NCBI GenBank assembly: GCA_001603955.1
Contig: LVAA01000079.1
Location: 1-64,000, forward strand
DNA from: Syntrophobacterales bacterium Delta_02
GTDB lineage: Bacteria > Desulfobacterota > Syntrophorhabdia > Syntrophorhabdales > Syntrophorhabdaceae
Length of the DNA stretch: 64,000 bases
Direction of reading: 5' to 3'
Within the stretch, counting starts at the first letter, position 1. Each line of letters opens with the position of its first letter. Shown in pieces: positions 17,024 to 29,218 of the stretch. Below the pieces are notes generated by a model that saw only the letters and a list, made by a program, of their open reading frames with translations, made no database searches and was not told where the DNA came from. Made by a program: the position numbers and the translations under genes.

Positions 17024-18232
17024 ATGTCCGATTTCTACCAGACAGGTGTTGTCCCCACACTGCACAGACTGGGAAAGGGCAATCTGGAAGAGGTCGAGTC
17101 CAGACTTACGCGATACGCGCAGGACAGACCGATCGCGCTCGTCCTTCCCTCGCTGTACAGCGAACTTGCCGGTGTGGCGCTATCCCGGATCGTTGAAGAA
17201 CTCAAAACCGTGCAATACATCAAGGAGATCGTCGTGACCCTGGGCCCCGCGTCGGAGACCGAGTTCCAGAACGCCCGGCGTTTCTTCTCCGTCCTCCCGC
17301 AGAAGGTCTGCGTCATATGGAACAACGGGAAAAGGATGAAGAAACTCTACCGGGCCATCGAAGCGGAGGACCTGCCTACGGGCCTGGAGGGCAAGGGACG
17401 CTCGGTGTGGATGGCCTACGGCTATGTCCTCGCACGCAGGGAGTTCAATGCCATCGCCCTTCACGACTGCGACATCCTCACCTATTCGCGCGATATGCTT
17501 GCAAGGCTCTGCTATCCCGTCACAAACCCCAGTCTGGACTATGATTTCTGCAAGGGGTTCTACACGAGGGTCACGGACAAGATGCACGGCAGGGTGACCC
17601 GGCTCCTTGTGACCCCCCTCATCCGCGCCCTCATCAAGATCCTGGGCTTCCACCCCCTTCTCGTCTTCTTTGACAGTTTTCGCTATATCCTTGCAGGAGA
17701 GTTCTCCATGGACGTGAACCTCGCCCGCATCAACAAGATCCCCGGCGACTGGGGCCTTGAGGTGGGAACACTGGCCGAGGTCTACAAGAACACCTCCATA
17801 AACCGCGTCTGCCAGGTCGATATCGCCGAGAATTACGAACACAAGCACCAGGAGCTTTCCCCCGAGGACGCCTCGAAGGGCCTCAACAAGATGTGCGTGG
17901 ATATCTGCAAATCCGTGTTCCGGACCCTGGCCTCCGAGGGGATAGTCTTTTCCGACGGTTTCTTCAAAACGCTCTTCGCCACCTACGCCCGCACTGCCCA
18001 GGACCACCTGAAACGGTACGAGGATGACGCCTCCATCAACGGTCTGCGTTTCGACCGTCACGAAGAAAGCCTTTCCGTGGAAACCTTCACGAAGGGCATC
18101 AAAACGGCGGCCGAGGTGATCATGAAAGACCCCCTGGGCGTTCCCCTCATCTCGAGCTGGGACAGGGTGACAGCGGCATTACCCGACATACTTGACAGGA
18201 TACGGGAGGCGGTCGAGGAGGATAACCGGTAG
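17024..18232 (+). CDS. gpgS: glucosyl-3-phosphoglycerate synthase (GpgS-like, GT81 type)
   Basis: The 402-residue GT-A glycosyltransferase resembles GpgS, which transfers a hexose from an NDP-sugar to 3-phosphoglycerate. Visible features are a D-x-D-type metal site (ALHDCDILTYSRD), the acceptor region RYILAGEFSMD and the IPGDWGLEVGTLAEVY motif. The adjacent divergent phosphatase supports a two-step glucosylglycerate (or mannosylglycerate) pathway, a compatible solute. Sugar specificity is an inference. ATG 17024 has AGGAGG 5 nt upstream and is preferred over GTG 17018, which overlaps that motif. Confidence 0.8.
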   Translation: MSDFYQTGVVPTLHRLGKGNLEEVESRLTRYAQDRPIALVLPSLYSELAGVALSRIVEELKTVQYIKEIVVTLGPASETEFQNARRFFSVLPQKVCVIWNNGKRMKKLYRAIEAEDLPTGLEGKGRSVWMAYGYVLARREFNAIALHDCDILTYSRDMLARLCYPVTNPSLDYDFCKGFYTRVTDKMHGRVTRLLVTPLIRALIKILGFHPLLVFFDSFRYILAGEFSMDVNLARINKIPGDWGLEVGTLAEVYKNTSINRVCQVDIAENYEHKHQELSPEDASKGLNKMCVDICKSVFRTLASEGIVFSDGFFKTLFATYARTAQDHLKRYEDDASINGLRFDRHEESLSVETFTKGIKTAAEVIMKDPLGVPLISSWDRVTAALPDILDRIREAVEEDNR

Positions 18233-18276
18233 TGAAGAGCGAACAGCCGGCGCCCTGAAAGCCGGCGGGAGGAAGG

Positions 18277-18540
18277 ATGCGTTTTCTCATACTCATCGCC
18301 TGCATTGTCGTCGTAGTGGCCATTTTCTCCACCCAGAACTCGCAACCGGTCTCGGTCTCGTTCTTTGTCTGGAATTTTCAGGCATCGCTGGCCATCGTGG
18401 TCTTTCTCTCGGTCATGTGCGGTCTGGTTCTTGGTGTCCTGGCGTCGTTCCTTCTACGCGTCACGAGAAAACGGAAGGCGGCGGTCGGGAAGAAGGAGCC
18501 TGGGAGATCTCCGGGGACACCGGAGAGGCCGGGCCCATGA
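18277..18540 (+). CDS. LapA-domain small membrane protein
   Basis: This 87-residue protein has two membrane helices (about 3-18 and 37-60). Between them is the NSQPVSVSFFVWNFQASLAIVVF segment of the lipopolysaccharide assembly protein A (LapA/DUF1049) family. A basic C-terminal tail (LLRVTRKRKAAVGKKE) should face the cytoplasm. LapA relatives affect envelope assembly; here it lies between the solute-synthesis genes and its role is unclear. The partner LapB is not visible. Confidence 0.75.
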   Translation: MRFLILIACIVVVVAIFSTQNSQPVSVSFFVWNFQASLAIVVFLSVMCGLVLGVLASFLLRVTRKRKAAVGKKEPGRSPGTPERPGP

Positions 18541-18595
18541 CCCCGGTTCCCCGGGACGGCCTTGAAGGGCCGTCCATGTAAGCGAGGTAAAACGT

Positions 18596-19282
18596 ATGGA
18601 AGGACATGAAGAACTGGAACGGCCTTTTGACTTCAGGCAGTGCGTGAGCATCATAAAATCAACGGGCGAGAAGGCGGCGGACCTGAAGGAGCTGCGGGAG
18701 GTGATCTCCAGGGTAAGTGATGACTCCATATTCCATCACACGTACCAGTATTTTCTGAAACAGCACATCCTGGAGTACACCAACGACTTCGCGCACTGGG
18801 CTGGAGAGGGTCTCGAGGAGAGGGCTCTGGCGGAGCAGTTGTCGAACATCGACCCTTATTCATTCGAGTCCATCGCGGACCTTCGCGCGGCCCTCGTCGG
18901 GGTGATCGATTCCTACCTCAAAAGGTTCCCCGAACCGCGCTATGCGCTTCCGGGAGATGAGTTCTTCTTCAACGAAACGGTAACCTTCGTCTTCCCCGTC
19001 GGGGTGTACGCGAAGAACCTGGCCGAATTCCTCCTTGCCATAAGATTCGTGGACAGAGGCTGTATCTATTATCATTTTTACGAGGCACGCATGCGGGTTC
19101 CCGGCGGGACGGACGATTTCTCCCGATGGGTCGATGAGACCCTGGGCAAGAAGGACCTGGCGGAAAAGATACAGGCCATCGACCCGTTCATGCACAACGC
19201 GGACGAGATACGGACGTACATCGCCGAGATCGTCATGGAGGAAGTGAATAAGGATATGGAAATGGCGGGGGTTCTGTCATGA
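18596..19282 (+). CDS. DUF5752-like protein upstream of trehalose synthase
   Basis: This 228-residue soluble protein of unknown function appears to belong to the DUF5752 family, which I recall next to trehalose synthase genes; I could not check this. It contains two similar halves, each with a YxYF/YYHFYEARM-type aromatic segment, a DFxxW motif (TNDFAHWAGEGL and TDDFSRWVDETLG) and an ALAEQLSNIDPYS / DLAEKIQAIDPFM motif, so it is an internal duplication. It overlaps treT by 4 nt, suggesting a joint role. No catalytic motif is evident. Confidence 0.75.
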   Translation: MEGHEELERPFDFRQCVSIIKSTGEKAADLKELREVISRVSDDSIFHHTYQYFLKQHILEYTNDFAHWAGEGLEERALAEQLSNIDPYSFESIADLRAALVGVIDSYLKRFPEPRYALPGDEFFFNETVTFVFPVGVYAKNLAEFLLAIRFVDRGCIYYHFYEARMRVPGGTDDFSRWVDETLGKKDLAEKIQAIDPFMHNADEIRTYIAEIVMEEVNKDMEMAGVLS

Positions 19283-20490
19283 TAGGATCCTACGGCGGCA
19301 TCTCTCCCAGGGGCGACCTCCTGCTTCTTCGAAAGCTGGCCGACCATTTGGCGGGAAAGACCTTTCTCCATGTCAATTCGACCCGCGAGGGCGGAGGTGT
19401 GGCGGAGATACTCCAGAGAATGATCCCCATCATGTCAAGCCTCGGGATCAACACCCGCTGGGACGTCATCACGGGCGACCAGAGGTTCTTCGACATGACA
19501 AAGAAGGTGCACAACGCCCTTCAGGGATACACCGAATCCATCGATGACCGGATGTGGGAGCATCATCTCGAGATCAACGAAAAGAACGCCGCCCTCCTGG
19601 ACCTCGATGCCGACGCGGTGTTGATACACGACCCCCAGCCCGTTCCCCTCGTCACGTTCCGGAAGGAAGGCGTCTGGATCTGGCGGTGCCACATAGACGT
19701 ATCCAATCCCCAAAGGGATGTGTTCAGCAGGATAGGGAACTACGCTACGAAGTTCGACGCCGCGATCTACTCAGTCGCCCGCTTCGCGGGCGCCATGGGC
19801 ATCAACGAGTTCATCATACCCCCGTCGATCGACCCTCTGTCAGAGAAGAACAGGCAACTCAGCGACGAGGAGATCAACGATACGGCGTTGAAGCTCGGCA
19901 TTCCCCAGGACCGGCCGGTCATCCTCCAGGTCTCCCGCTTCGACAGGTTCAAGGACCCCACCGGTGTCATCATGGCCTACCGCATGGTCAAGAAATATAA
20001 CGACTGCGTCCTGGTGCTGGCTGGCAGCCCGGCAACGGACGACCCCGAAGGCGCAGGGGTTCTGGAGGAGGTGCGACAGTTCGCTTCCGATGATCCCGAC
20101 ATCCACATCCTCCTTCTTCCCCCCTTCAGCGACAAAGACATCAACGCCCTGCAGACCATGGCCAGCGTCATCCTCCAGAAATCCCTCAAGGAGGGTTTCG
20201 GCCTCACCGTGGCGGAAGGCATGTGGAAGGCCAAACCCGTCATAGGAGGCGCGGCGGGAGGTATACCCCTGCAGATAGTCCACGGCGTGACAGGCTTCCT
20301 CGTTCATTCCATCGAGGGGTGTGCCTTCAGGATACGCCAGCTCCTCAACAACACGGAGATGGCCGTCCACATGGGCGAGCAGGCCCGCGAGTTTGTCCGT
20401 CAGAATTTCCTTATCACGAGACAGGTGCGCGACTACCTGGCCGTGTGGTACACTCTCCTCGAAAAAAAGAAGAGCCTCGTGGAGTTGTGA
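19279..20490 (+). CDS. treT: trehalose synthase, glycosyl-transferring (TreT, GT4)
   Basis: This GT4 (GT-B fold) enzyme of 403 residues makes trehalose from an NDP-glucose and glucose. The N-terminal domain begins with LHVNSTREGGGVAEILQRMIP, and WIWRCHIDVSNPQ is typical of TreT. The C-terminal nucleotide-sugar domain has the EGFGLTVAEGMWKAKPVIGG motif with the conserved E-x7-E. Downstream GlgC-like enzymes could supply the NDP-glucose. The start overlaps the DUF5752-like gene by 4 nt. Confidence 0.88.
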   Translation: MIGSYGGISPRGDLLLLRKLADHLAGKTFLHVNSTREGGGVAEILQRMIPIMSSLGINTRWDVITGDQRFFDMTKKVHNALQGYTESIDDRMWEHHLEINEKNAALLDLDADAVLIHDPQPVPLVTFRKEGVWIWRCHIDVSNPQRDVFSRIGNYATKFDAAIYSVARFAGAMGINEFIIPPSIDPLSEKNRQLSDEEINDTALKLGIPQDRPVILQVSRFDRFKDPTGVIMAYRMVKKYNDCVLVLAGSPATDDPEGAGVLEEVRQFASDDPDIHILLLPPFSDKDINALQTMASVILQKSLKEGFGLTVAEGMWKAKPVIGGAAGGIPLQIVHGVTGFLVHSIEGCAFRIRQLLNNTEMAVHMGEQAREFVRQNFLITRQVRDYLAVWYTLLEKKKSLVEL

Positions 20491-20523
20491 GAGGCGGGCC
20501 GAGGCTCGCGCATCACGGTCTTC

Positions 20524-20532
20524 TGCTATACT
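20524..20532 (+). promoter_or_regulatory. extended -10 promoter abutting treZ
   Basis: TGCTATACT, an extended -10 element, ends 8 nt before the treZ ATG. Transcription would start at or next to the start codon, giving a leaderless or nearly leaderless mRNA internal to the trehalose cluster. Confidence 0.5.
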
Positions 20533-20540
20533 GGTGAAAG

Positions 20541-22400
20541 ATGGAAATGCTCGACAAGACCAGCGCCCCGGCGCATCTCGGAGCGGTGCCCTCCGTGGAC
20601 GGATCGACATCCTTCCGGGTGTGGGCACCTTTTGCGCGAACGGTGTCCGTGGAGATCCTCCAGGGTTCTCGCGGGAGCCGGGAACCCCTGACGCCTTCCG
20701 GGGGGAAACACTTCGAAGGAAAGGTGGACGGCGTCGGTGACGGTGACCTTTACCGGTTTGTCATCGACGGCAGCTCCGCGTTTCCCGATCCCGCATCCCG
20801 GTCACAGCCGGAGGGGGTCCACGGCCCTTCACGGATCGTCGACCACGCGTCCTTCCAGTGGAACGACGGCGGGTGGCGGGGCCGTGCCCTGGAGGAGTAC
20901 GTCATATACGAGCTCCACGTGGGCACCTTCACGGAGGAAGGAACCTTCGAAGCCATCACGGCCTGTCTTGACTATTTCAAGGACCTGGGCGTCAATGCCA
21001 TTGAGCTCATGCCCGTCAGTCAGTTCCCCGGCAGCAGGAACTGGGGATATGACGGCACGTTCCCCTTCGCTCCCCACGAAACGTACGGCGGACCCCGGGG
21101 GCTCAAGACCCTGGTGAACGCCTGCCACGAACAGGGCATCGCCGTCATTCTCGATGTTGTGTACAACCATCTTGGCCCCGAAGGCAATTACCTGGCAAAT
21201 TTCGGACCTTACTTCACGGACCGCTATCGGACGCCATGGGGTGATGCCCTCAACTTCGACGGTCCCTTCAGCGATGAGGTACGCAGCTATTTCATCCGGA
21301 GCGCCCTTGACTGGTTCGTGCACTATCACGTGGACGCCCTCAGACTCGACGCCATTCACGGAATATTCGACTTCAGTGCCAGAACATTTCTCCAGGAGCT
21401 TTCCGAAACCGTGGCCTCAGTGCTGTCCGGCAATCCTCCCGCCTTCCTCATCGCCGAGAGCGACCTCAATGACATACGGATCATAACACCCCGGAAAGAT
21501 GGCGGCATAGGCCTTGACGCACAGTGGAACGATGACTTCCACCACGCCCTTCACACCCTTCTCACCGGGGAAGAGCAGGGCTATTACCAGGATTTCGGCG
21601 ATATCGAGGACCTGGCGAAGTCCTTCGCCGAGGGGTACGTGTACACGGGTGAGTTCTCTTCCTATCGCATGAGAAGACATGGAAGCCCGTCGAAACACAG
21701 GCCGCCCGGCCAGTTTGTCGTGTTCTCACAGAACCACGACCAGGCGGGCAACAGGCCGGGCGGAGACCGCCTTGCCGCTCTCGTCGGCCACGACAGGCTT
21801 AAGGTAGCTGCGACAGCCGTCCTGCTGTCACCCTACATTCCCCTCCTGTTCATGGGGGAGGAGTATGGTGAGACCGCCCCGTTCCTGTATTTCGTGAACC
21901 ACAGCGACGAAAGGCTCATCGAGGCGGTGAGGACAGGCAGGACAGAGGAGTTCGCCTGGTTCCCCTCCGTCGGGGAGATGCCCCACCCGCAAGGGAAGGA
22001 GACGTTCCTTCTGTCGAGGATCAACAGGGCCTCCCGCTTCGATGAGACCCGTCGCTCGCTTTTCGGTTTCTACCGGCATCTGACATCACTGAGGCACTCC
22101 CTCAGGCCCTGGCGGATGACGCAGGGCCGACCCGCCGTCAGATCCTGGCCCGACAGGAGCTCCCTTTCCGTCATGATACCCCTTCCCGGGAACGACGTTG
22201 CCCTCTTCTTCAACTTCAGTGAAGGAAACGTGCAGATCGAGTCACCGCTTCATGAAGGCTCCTGGGCCATGATCGCCGATACCCTTTCGCCCTGCTGGGG
22301 CGGAAGCGGGCAGAAGGCACCCCCCCGCATCACCGGGGAGACCGGGGCCGTCCTTTCCCTGGGGCCGCTGAACGCCGTCGTGTACAGGAGAGAGCGGTAA
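20541..22400 (+). CDS. treZ: malto-oligosyltrehalose trehalohydrolase (TreZ, GH13)
   Basis: The 619-residue GH13 enzyme releases trehalose from maltooligosyltrehalose made by TreY. An N-terminal immunoglobulin-like domain (FRVWAPFARTVSVEI) precedes the barrel. The catalytic set is visible: nucleophile Asp in VDALRLDAIHG, acid Glu in FLIAESDLND, and transition-state Asp in FSQNHDQAGNRPGG. GYDGTFPFAPHETYGGP is typical of TreZ. It is followed 22 nt later by treY. Confidence 0.92.
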   Translation: MEMLDKTSAPAHLGAVPSVDGSTSFRVWAPFARTVSVEILQGSRGSREPLTPSGGKHFEGKVDGVGDGDLYRFVIDGSSAFPDPASRSQPEGVHGPSRIVDHASFQWNDGGWRGRALEEYVIYELHVGTFTEEGTFEAITACLDYFKDLGVNAIELMPVSQFPGSRNWGYDGTFPFAPHETYGGPRGLKTLVNACHEQGIAVILDVVYNHLGPEGNYLANFGPYFTDRYRTPWGDALNFDGPFSDEVRSYFIRSALDWFVHYHVDALRLDAIHGIFDFSARTFLQELSETVASVLSGNPPAFLIAESDLNDIRIITPRKDGGIGLDAQWNDDFHHALHTLLTGEEQGYYQDFGDIEDLAKSFAEGYVYTGEFSSYRMRRHGSPSKHRPPGQFVVFSQNHDQAGNRPGGDRLAALVGHDRLKVAATAVLLSPYIPLLFMGEEYGETAPFLYFVNHSDERLIEAVRTGRTEEFAWFPSVGEMPHPQGKETFLLSRINRASRFDETRRSLFGFYRHLTSLRHSLRPWRMTQGRPAVRSWPDRSSLSVMIPLPGNDVALFFNFSEGNVQIESPLHEGSWAMIADTLSPCWGGSGQKAPPRITGETGAVLSLGPLNAVVYRRER

Positions 22401-22422
22401 TGGGAAAAGAGGTAAGTTAGTC

Positions 22423-25413
<2,991 letters not shown>

Positions 25414-25436
25414 CCGACCGGGGAAGGAGCTGTATC

Positions 25437-26669
25437 ATGGCACAGGTGCTCGCAATGATCCTCGCGGGAGGAAGGGTGGGTGAACTTGACGTGCTCACCT
25501 TTTACCGGCCCAAATCGGTCCTGCCTTACGGCGGGCTGTATCGCGTCATCGATTTTCCGATGAGCAATCTCATGCACTCCGACATCGAGAACGTGGGCAT
25601 CCTGTCACAATACAGGCCTTTCGAGCTGATCAGCCACATAGCGAACGGCGAACCCTGGGACATGACGGGAAGGCACCGCAGGGCCGTGATACTCCCGCCC
25701 TTCCAGGGCCGCGACGCCTCCGACTGGTACAAGGGAACGGCTGACGCCGTCTACCAGAACATTGACTTCATACGCATGAGTGACCCCGAGATCGTCGTGG
25801 TCCTTTCCGGAGATCACATCTACCGCATGGACTACCGCAAGCTCATCGAGTTCCACTTTGAGAAGAACGCGGACCTGACGGTCGCATTCACAAAGGTTGT
25901 ACCCGAGGCATCCTCCCGTTTCGGCCTTGCCTTCATCGAGGACGAAGACAGCCGGGGAGGGCGGGTCACGCAATACAGGGAGAAACCGAGGAACTCAAAG
26001 CTGGAATGGGCATCGCTCACTATTTACGTCTTTCGGACCGAACTCCTTATCGCCGCCCTTGAGGAGAACGCCGCGAACTCCTCACATGAGTTCGGCAAGG
26101 ACATCATTCCCATGCTCATGGAGAAACACCGTGTCTACGGCTACAAGCACAGCGGCTACTGGGGATACACCCGGACAATAGACGAGTATTACCGGACAAG
26201 CATGGATGTCCTCGGTGAGAAACCCCGGCTCGACATACGTTCCTGGCAGCTCAGGACCAACATGGCGGACAGGAGCATCAGGGACAGGCAACCGCCTTTC
26301 GTCGGTCCTTCGGCCAGCATCGAGGACACGTTCTTCCATTGCGGCTGCACCATCAAAGGCCGCGTGGCGCGTTCCATTCTCTTCCCGGGCGTGACGGTGG
26401 AGGAGGGTGCCGTCGTCGAGGACTCCATACTCTTCTTCGATTCGACCGTCCTCGCGGGGGCCGAGATCAGGCGCACCATAGTGGATACCGGCTGCCTGAT
26501 ATCCGAAAGAGCCGGTATCGGCGACGCGGGCAACGATCTTGCCGTCGTCGGGATGAGAACGGTCATTCCCGAAGGGGTCCGCATACAGGGCGGTGTCACC
26601 GTCCATCCCAAGCTCAAAGCCGACTCATTCTCGAAGAAAGAATATCTTCGCGGGGAGGTGGTCCAATGA
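25437..26669 (+). CDS. GlgC/GlgD-like glucose-1-phosphate adenylyltransferase, copy 1
   Basis: The 410-residue protein has an N-terminal nucleotidyltransferase domain and a C-terminal left-handed beta-helix domain. Recognisable motifs are DWYKGTADAVYQNIDFI, VVVLSGDHIYRMDYRK, QYREKPRN and GYWGYTRTIDEYY. The N-terminal loop reads LAGGRVGELDVLTFYRPKSVLPYGG, without the Arg of the usual GSRL element, so this copy may be a regulatory or divergent subunit paired with copy 2. The start is ATG 25437 with AAGGAG upstream; its stop overlaps the next start by 4 nt. Confidence 0.85.
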   Translation: MAQVLAMILAGGRVGELDVLTFYRPKSVLPYGGLYRVIDFPMSNLMHSDIENVGILSQYRPFELISHIANGEPWDMTGRHRRAVILPPFQGRDASDWYKGTADAVYQNIDFIRMSDPEIVVVLSGDHIYRMDYRKLIEFHFEKNADLTVAFTKVVPEASSRFGLAFIEDEDSRGGRVTQYREKPRNSKLEWASLTIYVFRTELLIAALEENAANSSHEFGKDIIPMLMEKHRVYGYKHSGYWGYTRTIDEYYRTSMDVLGEKPRLDIRSWQLRTNMADRSIRDRQPPFVGPSASIEDTFFHCGCTIKGRVARSILFPGVTVEEGAVVEDSILFFDSTVLAGAEIRRTIVDTGCLISERAGIGDAGNDLAVVGMRTVIPEGVRIQGGVTVHPKLKADSFSKKEYLRGEVVQ

Positions 26670-27922
26670 AAGGTCCGGCGGCAATCCTTCTGGCAGGCGG
26701 AGTGGGAAGCAGGCTCAATATCCTCGTGCGGCACAGGGCGAAACCGGCTGTCCCCTTTGGCGGCATTTACAGGATAATCGATTTCACCCTCAGCAACATC
26801 GGCAATTCGGAAATGACCAGCGTCGCCGTCCTTACGCAGTATAAGCCGCTTTCCCTCATGGACCACATAGGGGACGGCTCCTCCTGGGACCTCTCCGGGC
26901 GCTCCCGCAAGGTCAAGATCTTCCCCCCCAAAACGGGAGAGGAGGACTGGGATTGGTACAGGGGAACCGCGGACGCCGTGCGTCAGAATATATCCTTCGT
27001 CATGTCGGCGCAGAACGAAGAGATCATGATCCTTTCGGGAGACCATGTGTACCACATGGATTACCGCCGGATGGTCTCATTCCACCGGGAGAAGAAGGCC
27101 CGTGTGACCATCGCCACCATTCCCGTACCCTGGGAGGAGACATATCAGTTTGGCACCGCCGTCACCGACGACAATTGCAGGATCGTTGAGTGGGAGGAAA
27201 AATCGCCCCGCGCGAGGTCCAACCTGGCATCGATGGGGATATACGTCTTCGACAGGAAGTATCTGATAGACCTGCTCACGGAGTCCAAAGAGGATGATTT
27301 CGGGCACCACATCATCCCCAGGGCCCTGGGGGAAAATGTGGTCTACGCTTATTCCTTCGACGGATACTGGCGCGACGTCGGCACCGTTCAGGCATACTGG
27401 GACGCAAACATGGATCTCCTCGATCCTGCATCCGGGATAAACCCGGGACACTGGAGGACGATGACGAACATAAATGCGGGTGGCCCCGCCTTCGACAGGC
27501 CCCCTGTACTGGTATCCTCCGGAGCCCGGGTAACACGTTCCATCGTGTCTCCCGGCTGCACCATTGAGGGGCACGTGGAGAACTGTGTCCTTTCGCCCGG
27601 CGTAACAGTGGAACGTGGGGCTTTTGTCCGCGATTCCATCATAATGCACGATTGCCGCATTGGCGAAGGGGCGCGGGTCGAGCGTTCCATCATCGACAAG
27701 GAGGCGATCGTGGGGGCTCGTACCACGGTCGGCATCGGGGACCCGAAGACGGTCAACCGGACCCATCCGGACCATCTCTACTCGGGCCTCACCGTCATCG
27801 GAAAACGGGTCGTCATTCCCGCCGCGATCAGCATCGGCACGAACTGCATCATCAATCCCATGCTGGAAGCAGGGGCCTTTCCGCGAGAGGTCGCGAGCGG
27901 AATGACCGTGACAGGAACGTGA
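26666..27922 (+). CDS. GlgC-like glucose-1-phosphate adenylyltransferase, copy 2
   Basis: The 418-residue pyrophosphorylase has near-canonical motifs LAGGVGSRLNILVRHRAKPAVPFGG, DWYRGTADAVRQN, LSGDHVYHMDYRRM, VEWEEKSPRARSNLASMGIYVF and DGYWRDVGTVQAYWDANMDLL. It should make ADP-glucose (possibly another NDP-glucose) for TreT, GpgS or glycogen. Because it overlaps copy 1 by 4 nt and the two differ at the nucleotide loop, a hetero-oligomer like GlgC/GlgD is plausible. Confidence 0.88.
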   Translation: MKGPAAILLAGGVGSRLNILVRHRAKPAVPFGGIYRIIDFTLSNIGNSEMTSVAVLTQYKPLSLMDHIGDGSSWDLSGRSRKVKIFPPKTGEEDWDWYRGTADAVRQNISFVMSAQNEEIMILSGDHVYHMDYRRMVSFHREKKARVTIATIPVPWEETYQFGTAVTDDNCRIVEWEEKSPRARSNLASMGIYVFDRKYLIDLLTESKEDDFGHHIIPRALGENVVYAYSFDGYWRDVGTVQAYWDANMDLLDPASGINPGHWRTMTNINAGGPAFDRPPVLVSSGARVTRSIVSPGCTIEGHVENCVLSPGVTVERGAFVRDSIIMHDCRIGEGARVERSIIDKEAIVGARTTVGIGDPKTVNRTHPDHLYSGLTVIGKRVVIPAAISIGTNCIINPMLEAGAFPREVASGMTVTGT

Positions 27923-27937
27923 AAGCAAAGGGACCCT

Positions 27938-29200
27938 ATGGCTGAGACCGTTATCAAGAGAGAAGACATCCAGGCGCGGGTGACCCGGATCGGCAAGGCC
28001 GATATCCTTGTCGGCATCCCGAGCTACAACAACGCCCGGTCTATCGGCCACGTCGTGAGGGCTGTGCAGGCAGGTCTTGCCAAGTATTTCCCCGAGAGGA
28101 AAACGGTCCTGGTGAATTCCGACGGAGGATCGAAGGACGGCACGATGGACGTCGTCCATGACACCACGATCGACGATTTCCGGTCGATCCTGCTTTCCCA
28201 CCGCGTGGAATCTTTTTCCAAGATGGCCATTCCCTATCACGGGATCCCCGGCAAGGGAAGCGCCTTCAGGACCATCTTCGAGATCGCACGGGCCCTCGAC
28301 GTGAAGGCCTGTGCCGTGGTGGACTCCGACCTGCGCAGCATCACCCCCGAGTGGATAGAACTCCTCGTCAAGCCCGTCATGGAGGACGGCTATGATTATG
28401 TCTCTCCCCTTTACCATCGCCACAAGTACGACGGGACCATCACGAACAGCATCGTCTATCCCCTGACGCGGGCCCTGTACGGCAGGAATGTGCGCCAGCC
28501 CATAGGGGGTGACTTCGGATTCTCGGGGAAACTCGCGGGTTACTACCTGTCCAAGGACGTCTGGGAGACCGACGTTGCCCGCTACGGCATAGACATCTGG
28601 ATGACGACAACGGCCATAGCCAATGACTTTCGCGTCTGTCAGGCCTTTCTGGGGGCCAAGATCCACGACGCAAAGGACCCGGGGGCGGACCTTTCGGCCA
28701 TGCTCTACCAGGTCGTGGGGGCAACCTTCGACCTCATGGAGGAATACCCGAGGACATGGAAGAGCGTGACACGGACACAGCCGGTGCCCGTGTTCGGGTT
28801 CACCTACGAGGTCGGCCTCGAACCGGTGAACGTCAACATCCAGAGGATGATCGACAAGTTCACGCTGGGTGCCAGAGAGCTTGTTCCCGTGTGGGAGAAC
28901 ATCCTGTCCGGAGAAACCCTCGGCTTCCTAAAGAAACTGGCCGATGCATCCCCGGACAGCTTTCACATGCCCGACACGGTGTGGGTGGATATCATATACA
29001 GCTTCGCCCTGGCCGCCCATCGCAATCTGCTTAACAAGGAACACCTTCTCAAGTCGCTGACCCCGCTGTACATAGGACGCACGGCGTCATTCGTGATCGA
29101 GGCCTGGGAAAGCAGCGGACCCGAGGTGGAAGAGAAGATAGAGAACCTCTGCGGGGTATACGAGAAGCTCAAGCCGTCCTTCTCGGACCGCTGGAAGTAA
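27938..29200 (+). CDS. GT81/GT2-like glycosyltransferase, candidate second glycosylglycerate enzyme
   Basis: This 420-residue GT-A transferase starts with the canonical ADILVGIPSYNNARSIGHVVRA fold and has a DxD-like site (AVVDSDLRSITPEW). RQPIGGDFGFSGKLA parallels the QPLGGEYAG acceptor loop of GpgS-type GT81 enzymes, and GIDIWMTTTAIA the GVEIG-type motif. It could be a glucosylglycerate synthase-type enzyme or a second transferase that extends glucosylglycerate (as in mannosylglucosylglycerate); neither is proven. It follows the GlgC pair by 15 nt. Confidence 0.72.
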   Translation: MAETVIKREDIQARVTRIGKADILVGIPSYNNARSIGHVVRAVQAGLAKYFPERKTVLVNSDGGSKDGTMDVVHDTTIDDFRSILLSHRVESFSKMAIPYHGIPGKGSAFRTIFEIARALDVKACAVVDSDLRSITPEWIELLVKPVMEDGYDYVSPLYHRHKYDGTITNSIVYPLTRALYGRNVRQPIGGDFGFSGKLAGYYLSKDVWETDVARYGIDIWMTTTAIANDFRVCQAFLGAKIHDAKDPGADLSAMLYQVVGATFDLMEEYPRTWKSVTRTQPVPVFGFTYEVGLEPVNVNIQRMIDKFTLGARELVPVWENILSGETLGFLKKLADASPDSFHMPDTVWVDIIYSFALAAHRNLLNKEHLLKSLTPLYIGRTASFVIEAWESSGPEVEEKIENLCGVYEKLKPSFSDRWK

Positions 29201-29218
29201 AACGAAAGGGGGCTTTAC

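Noticed and set aside
27077-28666. A 529-aa minus-strand ORF
   Set aside because: Antisense to the second glgC-like gene and the GT gene, with no recognisable domain.
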